DNA of 64,000 nucleotides from Manduca sexta (Eukaryota > Arthropoda > Insecta > Lepidoptera > Sphingidae), in NCBI RefSeq assembly GCF_014839805.1, contig NC_051123.1, forward strand, positions 11,142,727 through 11,206,726. Reading direction: 5' to 3'. The notes under the pieces are model-generated. The model was not told the origin of the DNA and ran no database searches. It was given only the letters and a program-made list of their open reading frames with translations. This document shows positions 10,801 through 25,800 of this stretch, piece after piece (within the stretch, counting starts at the first letter, position 1; each line of letters opens with the position of its first letter). A program made the translations under genes and the position numbers.

Positions 10801-13800
10801 TGCAGTTCATTTTATATAACCTGGAGGTGGATTGAAAATTGATAGTATAGTATTGTAGTGATAGGTGTGTTTTGTATCACATCATGGGATGTAAATGATT
10901 AGTCGCATCACATACACTTCTACTCATTTCAAAATATTTGCATATTTATGTAACCAATATCTGCAATGAAAATTTCGATTGTAATTTAGTGCCATTATGC
11001 ATTTTCGTTTTGATAATAAAGATGATGTTCAATTAAGATCTACAAACTTTATGAGGTTATAATTGTCATGTTTTAAATAATTAATATACAAACTGTGGTG
11101 TCACATTATTTATCCTTTCATTGCTTAGTAAAGTACATGTCTGAAAAAGAAGGAATGAATTCGATACTTGCACTGTTACAAATTTGTGATGGGTTTTTTT
11201 CTGAATATCTCTATTAGTTCGTGATATCTACAATATCTATTAGGTCCGGACCCTCAAAGAATTTAATGTCTTGGATTTATATTAACATGTCTTGTTATTG
11301 CAGAAATGGTGGAGGCCATGAAGAACGTGGCGTCGCGCAACGTGTCCGACAACGAACTGACTGTTGAAGAGCGGAACCTTCTGTCGGTGGCGTACAAGAA
11401 CGTCATAGGAGCGCGCCGGGCCTCCTGGCGGATCATATCCTCCATCGAACAGAAGGAAGAGACAAAAGTGAGTACCCACACCTCTTGGCTAGTTGAACGA
11501 TGTCGCAGGTCTCAAGTTCGAGTCCCGGGTCGTTTTTCCAATATCAGATCAGTCTGGTATTTGTGCTCGATTTGGCGATAGGCTCGTTCGCTATTACATC
11601 ATGAGAAGAATCATACATGGTGAGGAGTGAGTGTCTAGTTGTACCTCTGCATAGCCCTCGCATGCAGTGTGGCGTGATGTGTGTTTTTGTTTGTTGTGTT
11701 TTAGGTAGCTGGAAAATCCTTGAAGACTAATTGAAATATAAAATTATTATTTGGACAGCATTGTCTAATTTAATCGAGTAAAAACATAGTGTATGGACAC
11801 TCATGCTATCAGTCATACTACATCGGCTAACTACGTTTTCATGAGGAAAATTGTTTTGGATGACTGCACGCTGCGTAGAGTATGTTTTCCGGTTAAAAAC
11901 CAGTTTTCATCTTCAGTATTTTATAAGGAGTAATCGCGCAAAATGTCACTAAAACGTAGAACAATTAGATGTACAAAACCACGAGGTGGACTAGATTGAC
12001 AGGTTTTACTAGAAAACTCTATTTGCCATTTTTATTTCCAACTATATTAAATGTATGCCTCATCTGAGCTTAGGGAAAAGAACGTGCACGCATAACACGC
12101 AAGTCATAAGTTTATTACAACGCATCGATTACGTAAGAACACGTGGTTCGTGTCTGACTGCAGGAGTCGGTAGACAAGATACTGGGGTGGGTCTTAGTCC
12201 GCTTGGTGCTATCGCTTTATGCAGGCATACATCAAGTACTGAGATGAAGGACGTTATAGCCAATATAGTTACTGGGTAGATTTATGGGACTCAATGTCTG
12301 TGTGATGGGTGCAGCGTGATGCCATGCGGACTTTACGACAAAGTATGGTGTTGGTTATAATATAGTCAGGCAGGTGACATTTTGTAACATAAAAGCACGT
12401 TAAAGCAGGCAACAATATGATGTGGGTAAATGCCGGGGGGTGTGCAGGGCTGTCACCGGCGCGAGATGGTACGCGATCGATAATCCGCCGGCGAGCGTGC
12501 CCCGCGTGCGGCCGTGCCCCGTACGAAGCACCGAACCGAGTACGCCGCGAGAAATTACTTATGTAACCGGCTGAACAATAATTGGACACCGCGGCCGTGA
12601 TGCGACTGCAGGAAATGCACACGATCACTTGCACATAATTCGATTTAATTTCTTGAGTTTTGCATGTTTAGTGCGGTAGTCTGTTTCATTCTACGGGGAA
12701 TGTGTTCTTCTATCTAATAACATGTTGCAGTTGAGTCAGTGGATACTAAACTATGCTGCACGCCTCAAATCATAGGTCGGAAATAGGTCCTGCATATTCG
12801 AGCATTATGTAGTTGTGTTAGCCTGCTTACCCTTTCGGGTATGAAAGCGTGAACTAACTTGTGTATGCACATTTCTGAATTAGTTCGTCTTATTTGCTCT
12901 AAATCATAAAAACGTACCTCGAAACCGTAAAACGTGTCAACTAACAGTACTCGAAGGAAACGCGATACCACTAAAAGCCATTAAGATAACTCGACTGCTG
13001 ACCCTTCAATTGGAATGTGAAAAAAGCTATTTGCCCGATTTCCTTAATTATTTTTCTATAAGGAAATTAAAAATGTAACTGCTGTATTGCGTTTCTCATG
13101 CAACTGAGCTGTAGAAAGTCGAACGTTGTCGTGGGGAAGAACCCGAATAAATAGAAAGAGCCGTTAGCGAGAGATAACGTTTTTTTCTCTACGTTTTTAC
13201 ATTGTGACACAGTACGACAAAAAGTAGCGGCGCGACAGCTAACCGGCCGTGTAATGAGGAAAATGACTCACGCCTAATTGTTTCATATAACGTACGATTC
13301 AGCGCAGTTAAAAACTAACGCTCTATATGGTGGGTGTATTTTGAATTTGATGACGCATGTGTGTGCGCTAAGGGCTGGGGTACACGGGCGCGATGTGCAT
13401 TGACGCGGCTGCGTAAATATGCAGCCGCTGCAGATGTGATATTAAAACTTACTGGTAAAGCCAAGTGTACATATATTTGTATATTGAATGGGTCGGCTCG
13501 ACTAAGTTAGGCACCATTGTTCGCTGTCGCTCAAAACTCAAAACCGATGTTAAGTAACTGCTTACCAATGAATTTCGTTGGATAACCCTAACGACTTGCT
13601 CCCTTTCCTAATCTTTTTTTGAATGCTGCAGCAATGATTCTTGTACAACTTTAAGTGCTAATTGACGATGCAAATTACGGATCAGACGAGCCACTTACTC
13701 GTTTGCTGTCATAAGAAAATCAAAAGCACGATACGGTTGCATGCACTACACACAGTATTGACAGCATCGAACCTCCAGTTGCGTTTCTTAGACATTGTCG

Positions 13801-16800
13801 CATTGAAGTATCGACCGAACCCGGACACGCCCCGTGACTCGTGTCTGATGCAGTTGTGGAGACGCACGGCGGGTGCCAAATGGCACGGTTTGACGCTCAT
13901 TCCGCTGGTTAACATTCAATTTGTATTGTTTATGGGACTACGGTCTATAAAGACGGTTATATCTTGCCGTCTGTTGTGTGTTCGCGTCGTGAAGGACGGC
14001 TCAGCGAAATTAGATGCAATTTTTTTGTTTTATGGGATATTTATATACCGAGGCTATAAAATTTTAAATGTGAGGAGGGATTAAATAATGTAGATAAAAT
14101 TCCATTCGGACAGCTGGAAGTTGACAAATAGTGTAAAATTGTCAATGTGGGTTAGTAACAACTAAAATTGAGTTTTGTATTAGTGTTTAGTTTTTTTAAT
14201 AGACATTCGCAACGCGCTAAATTTAGGAATTGTTGTGTTTCCACGCCAGTTGTAGCTCGGTAATCCCCAATTATATTAACACTGCGCGAAGAAGAGTAAA
14301 CATTATTTTTGTATTCGATCATGTCAATGAGGTGACATCTGACGTCAACGATTTTTTTTAATCATCTGGAAACTACCACCTTTTCGGCGCATATTACAAT
14401 GTGTCGAATCGGTAGAAGAAACTTCCTAATGCAAGCTGCCTCCCTGTTTCGTCAGCTTAAAAGTCGGTCTGCATTGCTCATTCATTACTTGGATAAAAAA
14501 AACTTCGATTGTAAATCACGGCACAATGTCGTGGCATGCCGTCTAGTGCGGCGGCCAATCGACTCAACGAGACATGAAAGCCGCTCATTAACTTCTAAAT
14601 TGCCCGCCACGATTCTTATCGGCGTGAGGGCTGCCCGGTGTTCTGAGGTGCCAGATGCGGCGGTGTGTACCGAGACTGCGTCAATGCCATTTGCTATTGA
14701 TTAACCCCTGTTGTGACCGGGGGACTGCAGTGAAATATGATTTACTTCGACCTACTTTGATTATCCTTTCGAATGGCGTGACGAGCTGGTCATTAACAAT
14801 GGAACAATAATTTTAGAAAATACTGCATGGCAGAGCTGTATACACCTGCTTTGAGTTATTCCACTGGTTATAATACTCCTTGAACCTGTACGATAGTACT
14901 TGCACACTGCTGCTTTGTAGAATGGATAAATTAATGACAAATAATGCGATGTTATTACTTACGCGTGATAATCTTCGAACTGGACTGCAAACATGCCTAG
15001 CTGCGCTAAGGAAAGGAAAGATCGTTATGAAGACTTTATGAAAGGAGTATACTATAGTCTGGGTCGAAATTTTTTAAGGTATCCCATACTAGTACTACGT
15101 GGTTCTACAAAAAAGTGGTAAGGCTTTGTGTAGGCTGGCTATTGGTACGTTAAATTTGTCACCCCTTAAGTCAAATAGAAATAGACAAAATGAGGCACAC
15201 GTAAACCTTTAGCGCTGTTCGTATAGGACATACAGCGTTTCCTAAAGATATGATTCACGACACGTTCCATACATGTTTTTGATGTATATTTTTTTTATTA
15301 ATTACCTTAATAGAGCGTAGCGTCTCCCGTCGCGTTGGAGAAGCGCACCGGCGACCGATCGATAACAACGAATTCAATGGTGGAACGCAACGGAGCGCAC
15401 GCAAAAACACGACGCGGGACAAACTAAATTATACACTATTCACTGATTCATTAAATTCCATTTCATTATTCAATGCGCTATTAGCAGACTATATAGAGGA
15501 TATTCCGTTAGGGATCCTCTTAAATAATGGTGTAAAGTTAGTTGCCACCTACACCCCGGTATGAATTAGAAAAGTACTCTTCAGCCGTACAGCAATTCAC
15601 TAACAAAGTTGAGCGCATTGCACTGTATTCGGAGAGTAAACAGATAGTAATATAATTATAATGAACTCCAGCAGGGAACTAGGTTAATAACATTTTATGG
15701 AAATGTGATGGTAAAATAAAAACTTAAATACCGTTTGTTAATCCTATAGGCGTATGAGGTTTTCTCATAGTAACAACGGCACTTATACAACTGGAGAGTC
15801 ACTTGATAGCGCCAAAAATGTAAATTCAAATAGGAAAAAAAATTGAGAATAAGGTACCTAGTAATTACCCTGTCAATAATGTTCATAATCATATGCGCAT
15901 TGCAAGTTAGCGAAATAAATATCGAACAATTTCTCGTCTCGTCAATTAAGATGCTAAAACCCTCAGCCGGCGTCGCAAGTGTGGGACGCGGACCAAGTTC
16001 AGTATTCCCGGTGTCTTGTAACAATGTTGCCACCGCGTCGTGACAACCTTGTGTGTCAATTCTCATGCGTATCAATTTGTTAATCAACTCCTCCCTTTGT
16101 TACCGCGTTTTCCACTGCACGTCAGGTTCTTAGGAAAAGAGTGTTGCGGGTTGAGGAATTTTACCGGTATCCTGTTTGGTCCACGATAACACGTGTGTTC
16201 GTGTATGTATATAGTATTGTATACTTTCACGCTATTTATCCCAGGGGTAGGCAGATGCACGAGGGTACGCAATTAGTGCAACCACTTCGCCGTGCAAATT
16301 CCATCTTGTCTATCTCCACCGTTAAGTGATTAAGTAAACTTTATTATAAATGTTGTTCGCATAACGCACAACGAAATTCCACTCCCAACATTGCAGCGAC
16401 CGCATTAACTTCAACAAAATGTCGCCGATGCATAAATTTCCCCGAGTGAAAGGTCTTTGTCTAACAGTGAAAAGTTCAATAGTTTACTACAAAACCCGCT
16501 CGCTACCCACCTTTCTAATGCAGTCTCGATAAATTGAAATATTGATCGAGTTAACGTTTAACTCGGCGGCGATTTGACGCAGTTTCGGAATGCAGTGAGA
16601 TCATCCGATAGCCGAGATAGCGCACTATACGCAAGCCATCGGTCTTTGATAGCCGATTAGTGAGATTGTTTGACAATCTCATTCTTTGTACATACACGAT
16701 TATGTAAGAAAAAAATGACGTAGTATTTTAAAAAATTTAAGGCTTGTTCAAACTGTTCCAACAACGCGCGTTTAGAAATGGAGTATTATTACTTTGTGAT

Positions 16801-19800
16801 TTCATTTTTCGTATGTTCTAGTGACTACTCATTTTTGGACACGGCTAACACAAGCTAGTCACTCGCATCACCGTGACTGGTCGCTGGACGAGTAACTGTC
16901 AACATTCAGTTCACTAGTTCGCATTGTTTATACCCAAACTTGAAACCAATACGTTATTTATCACAAATAAAGTGACAGTTTCATCTTCTAGGTACAAGAT
17001 GAATCGATATTGAGTTTATTTTTACCGATGTCGTGCGGATATTTTTATTTCAATTTATATCGGGCGTGTCGGGCGTTGCTGACGTCATTGACACATAATT
17101 AGTTGTTTGATAAATATTTAATTGTTAGTCTAACAGGATTTCAGCAGGTTTTAAATTCACCGAATTCCTGAGTTCGTTCTCATGTTCATGCCATGTGATC
17201 ACATCGAAAAAATGTTTCTGTTTGGGGGTCGATTAGTGTCCGATACTCCGATATCCCATGAGCCGGAAATGAGCTCGCTGAATCGTGGGTGCACTAGTTT
17301 CATCTGCACCTACCCCTCCCTGGTTCACTGGGCAAGTAAAGACGAGGTGATTTCATTTATTAACGCAATCTCAAAAAGACCTTGTATAGTGTGTACTGAA
17401 TACTTCCCAGATAAATCCTTGTATAGACGGTAGCTTTCAATATCCCGTCTGCGTCCGTCCCTCACTGTTTCCTCCCTCCGCATCCCTCCTCTCCCCCACG
17501 ATATATTCTCATTAGTATTTGACCATGTTCTAACGGCTTTGTGCGAGCGGCGTATTGAGAACAATCGGGAACTTGGATCATTATTTGTTTGGAAGTTCGC
17601 CACTTAGTTTGTTGAACTATTTCGTATTTGTTTCACGTCATGTGTCGGAGTGAGGAGAGAATGTTATGTACTTTATAGATATGTTTTATGTACTTGCTAA
17701 CTATGTACAAAAGTTTTTATGGTTTCAATAGAATTTATTAGAAATGTAAATGAACCTTGTACTAAATATTTAACAAGGAGCGTGTATAATACATGAAAGT
17801 GTATTTCATTTGTTGAAATCCCCTTTGTTCTGAATCGTACATTTCTTGAAATTAAGATATAACCAATGTAGTTAATGAATAACACATTACTTCATTTTAT
17901 GCAAGGTCTTTTGAAACAGACGTTAGTAAGTTAGAATAAAACTTGCGGATTCAGTGAACATAGCGGCAATTTTTAGAATTACTTGTATTTTGACTAGATT
18001 TTAGATAAGCACTTTGTGATAAAGCAGGTTGAATTTGGTAATAAGTTTCTGGTATACTTGTATGAACCTACCACCGGTTAGTCTATGCCCGCCAAGCGCC
18101 ACTGTAGTCATTATGTTTTCAAGAACATTGTAGTTGTATTTAGTATTTGTTGATTTATGGAGAAGGCGTAGTTAATTATCACGTGAATGGTTCGCTCGTA
18201 TTATTTACGTGCACACTGTGAAGGCTCGCGGTAAAATAATGATTTTTTTTTGCTCGACGGCCCGTAGTTGTATTAAAAAAATGCACGTCTTAGTACAATA
18301 TCGACTACTAAGATTCGAATACTTCATTGAATCAAATCAACTAGATTTCGTTCATTCAATTTAAATATTAGTAATTCTTCTAAGTATTAGTAGTATATTA
18401 AATTCAAAATCGCACACTCCTCCGTTCACACAATGTGCAAAATAAGTACAAAGGTTATCTTTCGCGTATTAATATGTAGATTAACTACAAATTGCGTTGG
18501 GTCATACCTTCACATTCGTTATTGAACTCCGAGCGACGGTATCTCATATCGGCTAATGATGTTGGACGCAGTGCGATGACAATCAGAGATTTATCCGCTG
18601 ACAAGTGGGTCAGCGTGTGCCGTGAGCCACGCGAGACTATTTGGCGCCGGCACATCTCTATTTTGCACGGGAGATGCTGCTTATTGATTTTGCTGTCGGC
18701 CGCCCGTCTTGTGTAGGGTTGCCAACCGTTGGATTGGAAATGGCATACTTTGTTTCTTTTAGATCTATTTAATTTTTTGATTGAGGACTTACATTTGTTG
18801 TAGATAATACTGATTTTGATCTATATTAGTCCTAGTGAACCGATGAGTTCTATAATGGATCAAAGAAATGTGTAATATAAGAAAAAAATCATCAATTATC
18901 TCATTAAATAAGATACCAAGGTTTTCTTACCAAGGATTGTAGAGACAGTAACAAATCAATAAAATCTCCCAAGAGCTAAAGAATGCAGAAGTCAAGGTCA
19001 TAAGTTTTATGTATAAATCTTTATAATAAAAAAGAAACATTAAAAATGACAGTTTAATAGATTGGCCAGACTTCAGAACATACTCTAGAGATTTAAAAAG
19101 CACATAAGTAACTCTACAACCTACCTATCTCGCTTCGAAACGCATTGCTAATTGTATACCTAGACCAGAGTATGCTATTGGACACAGCTCAATACAAATC
19201 GAGGGCGCGGGCCGGCAGAGAATGAAAAAAAAACTGCAAGTTTTTCCGTAGGTTTGTTTGCACAAAGCTGGGCTTTGTTGCGCGGACAGAAGGCATTGTG
19301 GTGTGGGCGTAATGTGTGCTCCGTGCGTCTGTCGACTGAAAGGTCAGCGCCGGTAGGGTTATCAGGTGAGGGAATCAAATGGGCTGCTAGCAGAATTCTC
19401 CAGTTTGTCAGATTGGCTAGTAGAGATGAATATCTGTATGATTGGATCGAACGGGTAAGGAATAAGATACTACGCAAACTCGACACACGAAGTTGGTTCG
19501 TTGGATTAATTAGGTTTGTGATAGGTCTATACTTGCTGATTTACCTTTCGTAGGTAAGCATGCGTGTTATAACTGAGTATTATAATGATTTTAATTTCTG
19601 AACGAGGAATGTACCTTATAATTTAATGTTCTATTGCTGCTATATAACGGCAGCCGTAGCGTACATTTCTCGTGTACGAAGTCAAAACCGCACAACGGTA
19701 TATTTTTCCCGAGACAAGCGCACGCAGAGCCCGTCCGCTCGTGTTCGTCTGGCAACCCTGGCCGCGAGCCTGCGTTATTGATCCGCCGCGCCGCGATAGC

Positions 19801-22800
19801 AACAGGCTTTTCACTGTCCTGCGTAAATTAAACCGTATCCAGACGTTTTCAGCGAGTAAAGGATAATGTTTTTCAATGGGCAGGACAGATTATCTTGAGA
19901 CTTCCAGTTTGGTTTGACCTGTATATGGGCCATAATGAATTGGTTTTGAGTGTTGAGTACAATAAGGATTGCGTCGTGTCGTAGTTATATTGTTACATCA
20001 GCTTTAAAGTTTTGAGTTCGAATCCCAGGTCGGGCAGTTATACTGGGTTTTTCTACTTATTATCACTTGGACTCGAATACCCGAGGAGCCGATTGACTCG
20101 CCCCCTATCACATCATGGGATGGAAACGTTGGTGCCTTGGGCGACAGGCATATCTGCAAAGCTATGCGTACCCCTTCAGGGATAAACGCGTGATGTATTT
20201 TGATTTTGTGTTTAGAAAAGCAAATTACTATTATAACAGTTGAGAATCTTTGCAACCATGTTACCTTGTTTTCGCCCCATGAGCCGTATCCGCCATGTTT
20301 TACGGTACATATTGTGTCCTTACGAAGCGTGAGGCAGCAATTACACATGTCTGCATAATTATGGCGACAGTCGAGGGCTGTCGAGTCTCTCGTTGCGTTG
20401 TACTTATCGCTTGCAGGAGTTTGTACTTTCACCACGGTTGCTAAGGTAAAAAAGTTAAACTACCTTCACTTTTATATTTCTCTGGATATTTTTAGAGTCC
20501 TGTAGGAACTATACAGTTTACCGTGAGAAAAATTGTCTTATGTCTTTTTCATGAAATTTTTCTATGCGAAATATGACGGCGTTGCTCTGTTTTATGAAAG
20601 GACAGACTAACAAAAATGTACGTTTATAATAATATCCTTATCTTTAATAATAGTGAACTGCCCAGCTCCTGATTCACCTGAAGATGGTGATTACATCCCA
20701 ACACGAGTAATGATCATATTTTCCTTAAAGAGGCAGTTTGAGACTTTAATACCACTAATCGCATCAAAGCTCAATGGATGCGAGTAAACAGTAGTGAACT
20801 AGTATACTATCGCCAGTTTTGAAGATTATATTTATCCCTCAACAAAATCTGTTTACGTTGGTATAGTTAGTACTCTACTCCTACGCCCTTTATTCTACCC
20901 CTGTATACCTGGTTTTAATGGGATAACAAAACGCCACATTGCAACGCGTCGGTTTGCCCTAAAGCAATGAGATCACCCGTATCGAGCTGGCTAACACGTA
21001 AGACATGACTGGGCTTAGCTTCGACTTGCATAAAATTTAATACGCATTTTTATAAAAGAACGCGGAGCTTTCCAGAATCCCTCCATGTTTATAGCCAGTT
21101 GGATTTTATTGAAATTGCATTTATTGTGTTGAATTGATTCGTACCCGACACACAGATGGGAAAGCGATATAAATTGATATTTATTATTTGCCGAGAGGGA
21201 AGTGGATTGAAACAATGTGATTTCCGACTGGAAGCGTTTTTATTTGGTCTAGTGTTTTTTTTATTGACGAGTTAGCAGCTCGCTAGTGTAATAATGCGCT
21301 ATTGCTCTTAAATAGTGGAGGACGAGGCTTGCATTAAACAGCTTTTAATTAGACCGTCCATATTGTAATTTTGTGAACCGATTTAAAGGTATAAGTTTTC
21401 CAGTGCGTTCTTGTCTATTACAAACTAATTATAGATATGGGATTGTACAATGACCGAACGGAATAAGTCGCAATAATGTACATTTCTGAGGATAAAACCA
21501 CCGGCCATGTCAATTCATTATGATTCGATATTACTGAGTATCTCAATACACACGAGGACGTCTACAAACATAGTTACAGTTATGCCAATGTTAAAATATA
21601 ATATTTCGCACATCTTTTTGATGTAGCTGTACCTCTACAACATTTTCAGCTTCACTGCTCAAGTGGGCGAGTTAGGCTTAGATCTAGACGATTTATATGA
21701 CCTATCGCTGATCTTAAATGTGCTGTCATAGTTGTGTTGTTAATTCTATCTACAGTATTTCACACTTAAAGAACTCAGCTATAGTTCTTCATATATGCAT
21801 TTGCAGCATATATGCTTATATAGGCAGTGAAATTCCTGGTCATTTTTTATATCATGTCAGGCTGACAAAGATATAGAATGCTGCATCGTACTTATAATAG
21901 AAGTGATGACTGATGATGCCACTGTATGCACGCTCATCAGTCGACCTACGTTTCGCCTCGTCATGCGTATAAAAGAAAATTGCCCATCGAATCCACCTCG
22001 CCCGCCCACAACGGGCCGCCTTCGAAGGTTACAACCTCGGACCGTTACACCCCCGTCGATTATACCGCCATAACCTACTTTTGGAGGTAAAAATATATAT
22101 TTTTTCCACCCGTCCGAGGACACGGGGTGTTTGCGCGAATGCGATCGACCCGTTGACCTTATTGCGACCCCGAATGGCGTTTCTAAAGGGGTCTTTGGCC
22201 CCTTTGTTTGCGGTTTTTTCGGTTTCGAGCCGTCTGGCCCCGGCCCTGTAATGTGAATAATTTGTATTACGTATGTACTTTGCTCTGGAAATCGGGATTG
22301 GATTTGGGCTAATTAGATTGTCTCTATGCTTTATGGTTGGGTTGTTGCCAATGTGTGCCTGGTAAAGAAAATTTTATTTGGCCATTTACTCATTCTCCTG
22401 TACTGGTTTCAATATATTTGTATTAGACGCTACTTGTATTCAATTCTTACTGATTGAGAATGTTCCCATCTTTCACTCCCTTTAAGCTCGTGTCTTTTCT
22501 TCACGATCTATTTTTTTTACGGTGTTCAGTTTCATTAAATTTTAACTCTTCAATGATATTGTATCGAGTCATATCAAAAGTTTTGGAATGAATATACTAA
22601 AAGAATACTTAAAACCTTATCTTATAACAGCAAGTCCATATCGCTCAGCGTGTTTCTATATCAGAATTCTAGCTTACGAGTAATTGTTCTGGTGGTAGAA
22701 TTAACACCAGCGAGAGAATCCCATTTCATTCATATTATATTAAGTCAAGAATAGAGATTTTTATGAGGTGAATCTTGGGTCTTCGGAGTCTTCGACAGTC

Positions 22801-25800
22801 ACATAAACAGATTTTGTAAATTCGTACGACATAGTAAAACTGAAATTGACCATATTTTTTTTGTGACAGTGAAAAGTTTATGTATAAAAAAATATTTTTA
22901 CATATTAATCCTTAACAATCTATTTCGAGGATGAACTTCAAGCTTATCGAATGACTGTACCAATAGCCGACTAGAATAAAGTCTTTGTCGAAAAGTCGCT
23001 AGTACTAAAAAAAATACCGATATTTCGTGACGTCGGGCGCCGCTCGTTTCCTTCCAGCTCCTTATTAGGCATGTAGATACGTAGATAACGTTTGTTTGTT
23101 CCGGTTCTATAACTACAGTGAATATTGTATAAGTTTTATTTCGTTTCTCTGAGTCAAGACCACTCTGTAGACTTGTAAGTTACACGTGTTGTTGTCTACA
23201 GTGAATGACTGTGAGGTGATGGTCACCTCACAGTAATAGTATGTCATAAGGTAATTCAGCTATACGTTTGGTAAAAAATCCGTATTATTCCTTAAGGATT
23301 GAACACGCTCCAGTATTGTTTTCCTGTGTTAATGTTAATTTATTGATACGAATATTACGTTAAACAATGACGTCAAAATAATAGTAAACGTTCAATGCTA
23401 ACTGCGCAATTTATAATTAAATGTTTTGGGTGGTGTTTGTTCTGTTTAATGGAAGGCGTGTTGCTTGCCGTCGGGGGAATGACCTTGTCGTAATTATTAG
23501 TTTAAAAATAAAACTAGGTGGTAAATTAGTTATTGTAATAGTTTATTTGGTCGCCGCGTCCAATTGTCCATGCTTGAAATCTACAGCAGAGTATAATCTT
23601 GGTTGTTTGGGTTCCCCCGAGCGCCAGAATAAGCTCGCTGTCATACATTTTGTATGAGAGTTGTCGCAGCGTACTGCCGGAGTATTCTGCGCGTATTTGG
23701 TTTACTTTTTTTTTTGTATTGTAAAGTCAATGAATCTTTGCTCAATGGCTTTTTATTACATTAACAACCATATTCATATCTAAAAATGAAATCCGTTTAT
23801 TGTCCTTTCGATGTCATCATACAACTGCAAAGAGAAATCTATGGAAGAAAAACAAAATGAATGCAGAGTCCTTCATCCTTCAGTCCTTTCCTTCATTGTA
23901 TATTATATCAGCGACTCCAATCATTAACCGCGCTTAGTCCCGATATCTGACGATGTCTAAGCGGATGCGACGCACGCATAATCTGTCGTATTGGAGTTAA
24001 ACCGCGGCGATAATGTGACGGAAACGGTCGCCGGTTGTAACGAGTGTACAGTTAATACGAACCCACCGAATGTCGCTAATGACACTCCCAAATCGCGGGT
24101 CGGTCGTACGAAAATGTTGTATAATATGACAGAAGTTTTGTTGGGAACGTTTAAGAAAGGCTTTGTGTTTTACAGGAGTTGCGGCTAAGCTGCGATAGCA
24201 GTTCTTTTGATACTATTTTAAGGCTATTCTCACTACAGTCGACATAATCTTGGAATAAACGGCATTTAAGCTCTAAGATTTTCATATTGATTTTCCTACT
24301 ACGTTGATGATTTATCATAAAGTTGTCTATATGGTTAGTGTGTCGTATCCATGTTAAGCAATATCTGTGTGTGTTGCAGGGCGCAGAGGACAAACTGAAC
24401 ATGATCAGGGCGTACCGCAGCCAGGTGGAGAAGGAGCTGCGCGACATCTGCTCGGACATCCTGGGCGTGCTGGACAAACACCTCATCCCCAGCTCACAGA
24501 CCGGCGAGTCCAAAGTGTTCTACTACAAAATGAAGGTGAGCATTCAGTGACGGCAACGACACTCGGCACCGATACAAAATGAGGACAAGTCTTGAACATA
24601 GGTCCGGTGTGGTTTGTGATGGTAAGAACTATAGAGAATATAGATACATTTTAATTGTTACTACAAGTTGGATAAAGAAAGATATTTAATATGTAATGTC
24701 TATGAATATTTGTATTAGAAAGTTAATTTAGTCTTCAGAAAAGTACAGCGGAAATGTAAGGGCAATGATGAATCTTCGCCTGTTTATTCATATTTCATTT
24801 CTATAGATCATTTCATCTGTAGACACTCCCCACTATTTCCATAATCGCTTACAGTGAACGTGAGCAGAATGAGTACACGCGCATCATAAAGTGGCGAGGC
24901 GCGTCTTCTCGGATGAAATGTGTTAATTGTGTATCTACGAGCGGATTACAAGACGTGCAATGTGGTTCCAGGGTGACTACCACCGGTACCTGGCGGAGTT
25001 CGCGACGGGCAACGACCGCAAGGAGGCTGCCGAGAACTCGCTGGTCGCGTACAAGGCAGCCTCCGACATCGCCATGACCGAACTGCCTCCCACCCACCCC
25101 ATCCGCCTCGGACTCGCGCTCAACTTCTCAGTGAGTACCACACACGACACAACACAACAACATACCCTACTACACAATGCTAGGAGACTGCCAGTCATTC
25201 TCCATGGAAGTACACCGCAGTGTTAATCTATACAAAATGTACAGCGTGCCGTGCCCCAATTTGTCCAGTGTCTGACAAGGGTCCAAGACTTGCTGAAGAG
25301 GAAAGCTATAGCATGATCATTGTATTTGTTTCAGCGTTACGTAGCTGTTATTTGGATCTTACTTTTTAATAAGGGCCACTGCTTCTAAGACCAACTGGCG
25401 ATAATGGCTTAATTAAGGCTAGTTTAATGTAGTTACAAAAAAGAAGCACCAGTATTAGTACGAACTAAAAAGGAGCTAGTAAAATTGATGATTATCTAAA
25501 TATTGATGCAGATACTAAAAATGTTGCGCATCATATCTATCATTGAGCGTCACGTGTTGCGCGACATATGTAGCATGATAAAGTCGCTATTATTATTAAC
25601 GATGACGTAACAGCCATCCACAGGGTGTGTTAATTATTTCAATCAATATTTTGCACAGAGTATCGGCTGTATACGGCCCACGACTTCGTTTACACGTAAT
25701 TATGAATACAATTACTGCGCTTTACAAACATTGTTTATTGATAATGTTATCGGATTCAGTACGGTTTCTTTTGTGTTGTGCTACTTCGTGTGACGTATTT

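Larger units (their letters stand above)
11468..24379 (+). other. 14-3-3 epsilon intron 2 (12.9 kb)
   Basis: Carries SINE copies at 11481 and 19972, SINE fragments near 12775 and 16190, and an inverted repeat at 23208. ORFs of up to 143 aa at 13662-14084, 15695-16087 and 20004-20435 look random: no known motif and no splice-site framing. Confidence 0.7.

Noticed and set aside
13662..14084. 140-aa plus ORF in 14-3-3 epsilon intron 2
   Set aside because: No recognisable motif, ordinary composition, no splice framing; consistent with chance in a 12.9-kb intron.
20004..20435. 143-aa minus ORF
   Set aside because: Overlaps a SINE on the other strand; partly antisense SINE sequence.
24151..24513. 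120-aa minus ORF
   Set aside because: Antisense of 14-3-3 epsilon exon 3.
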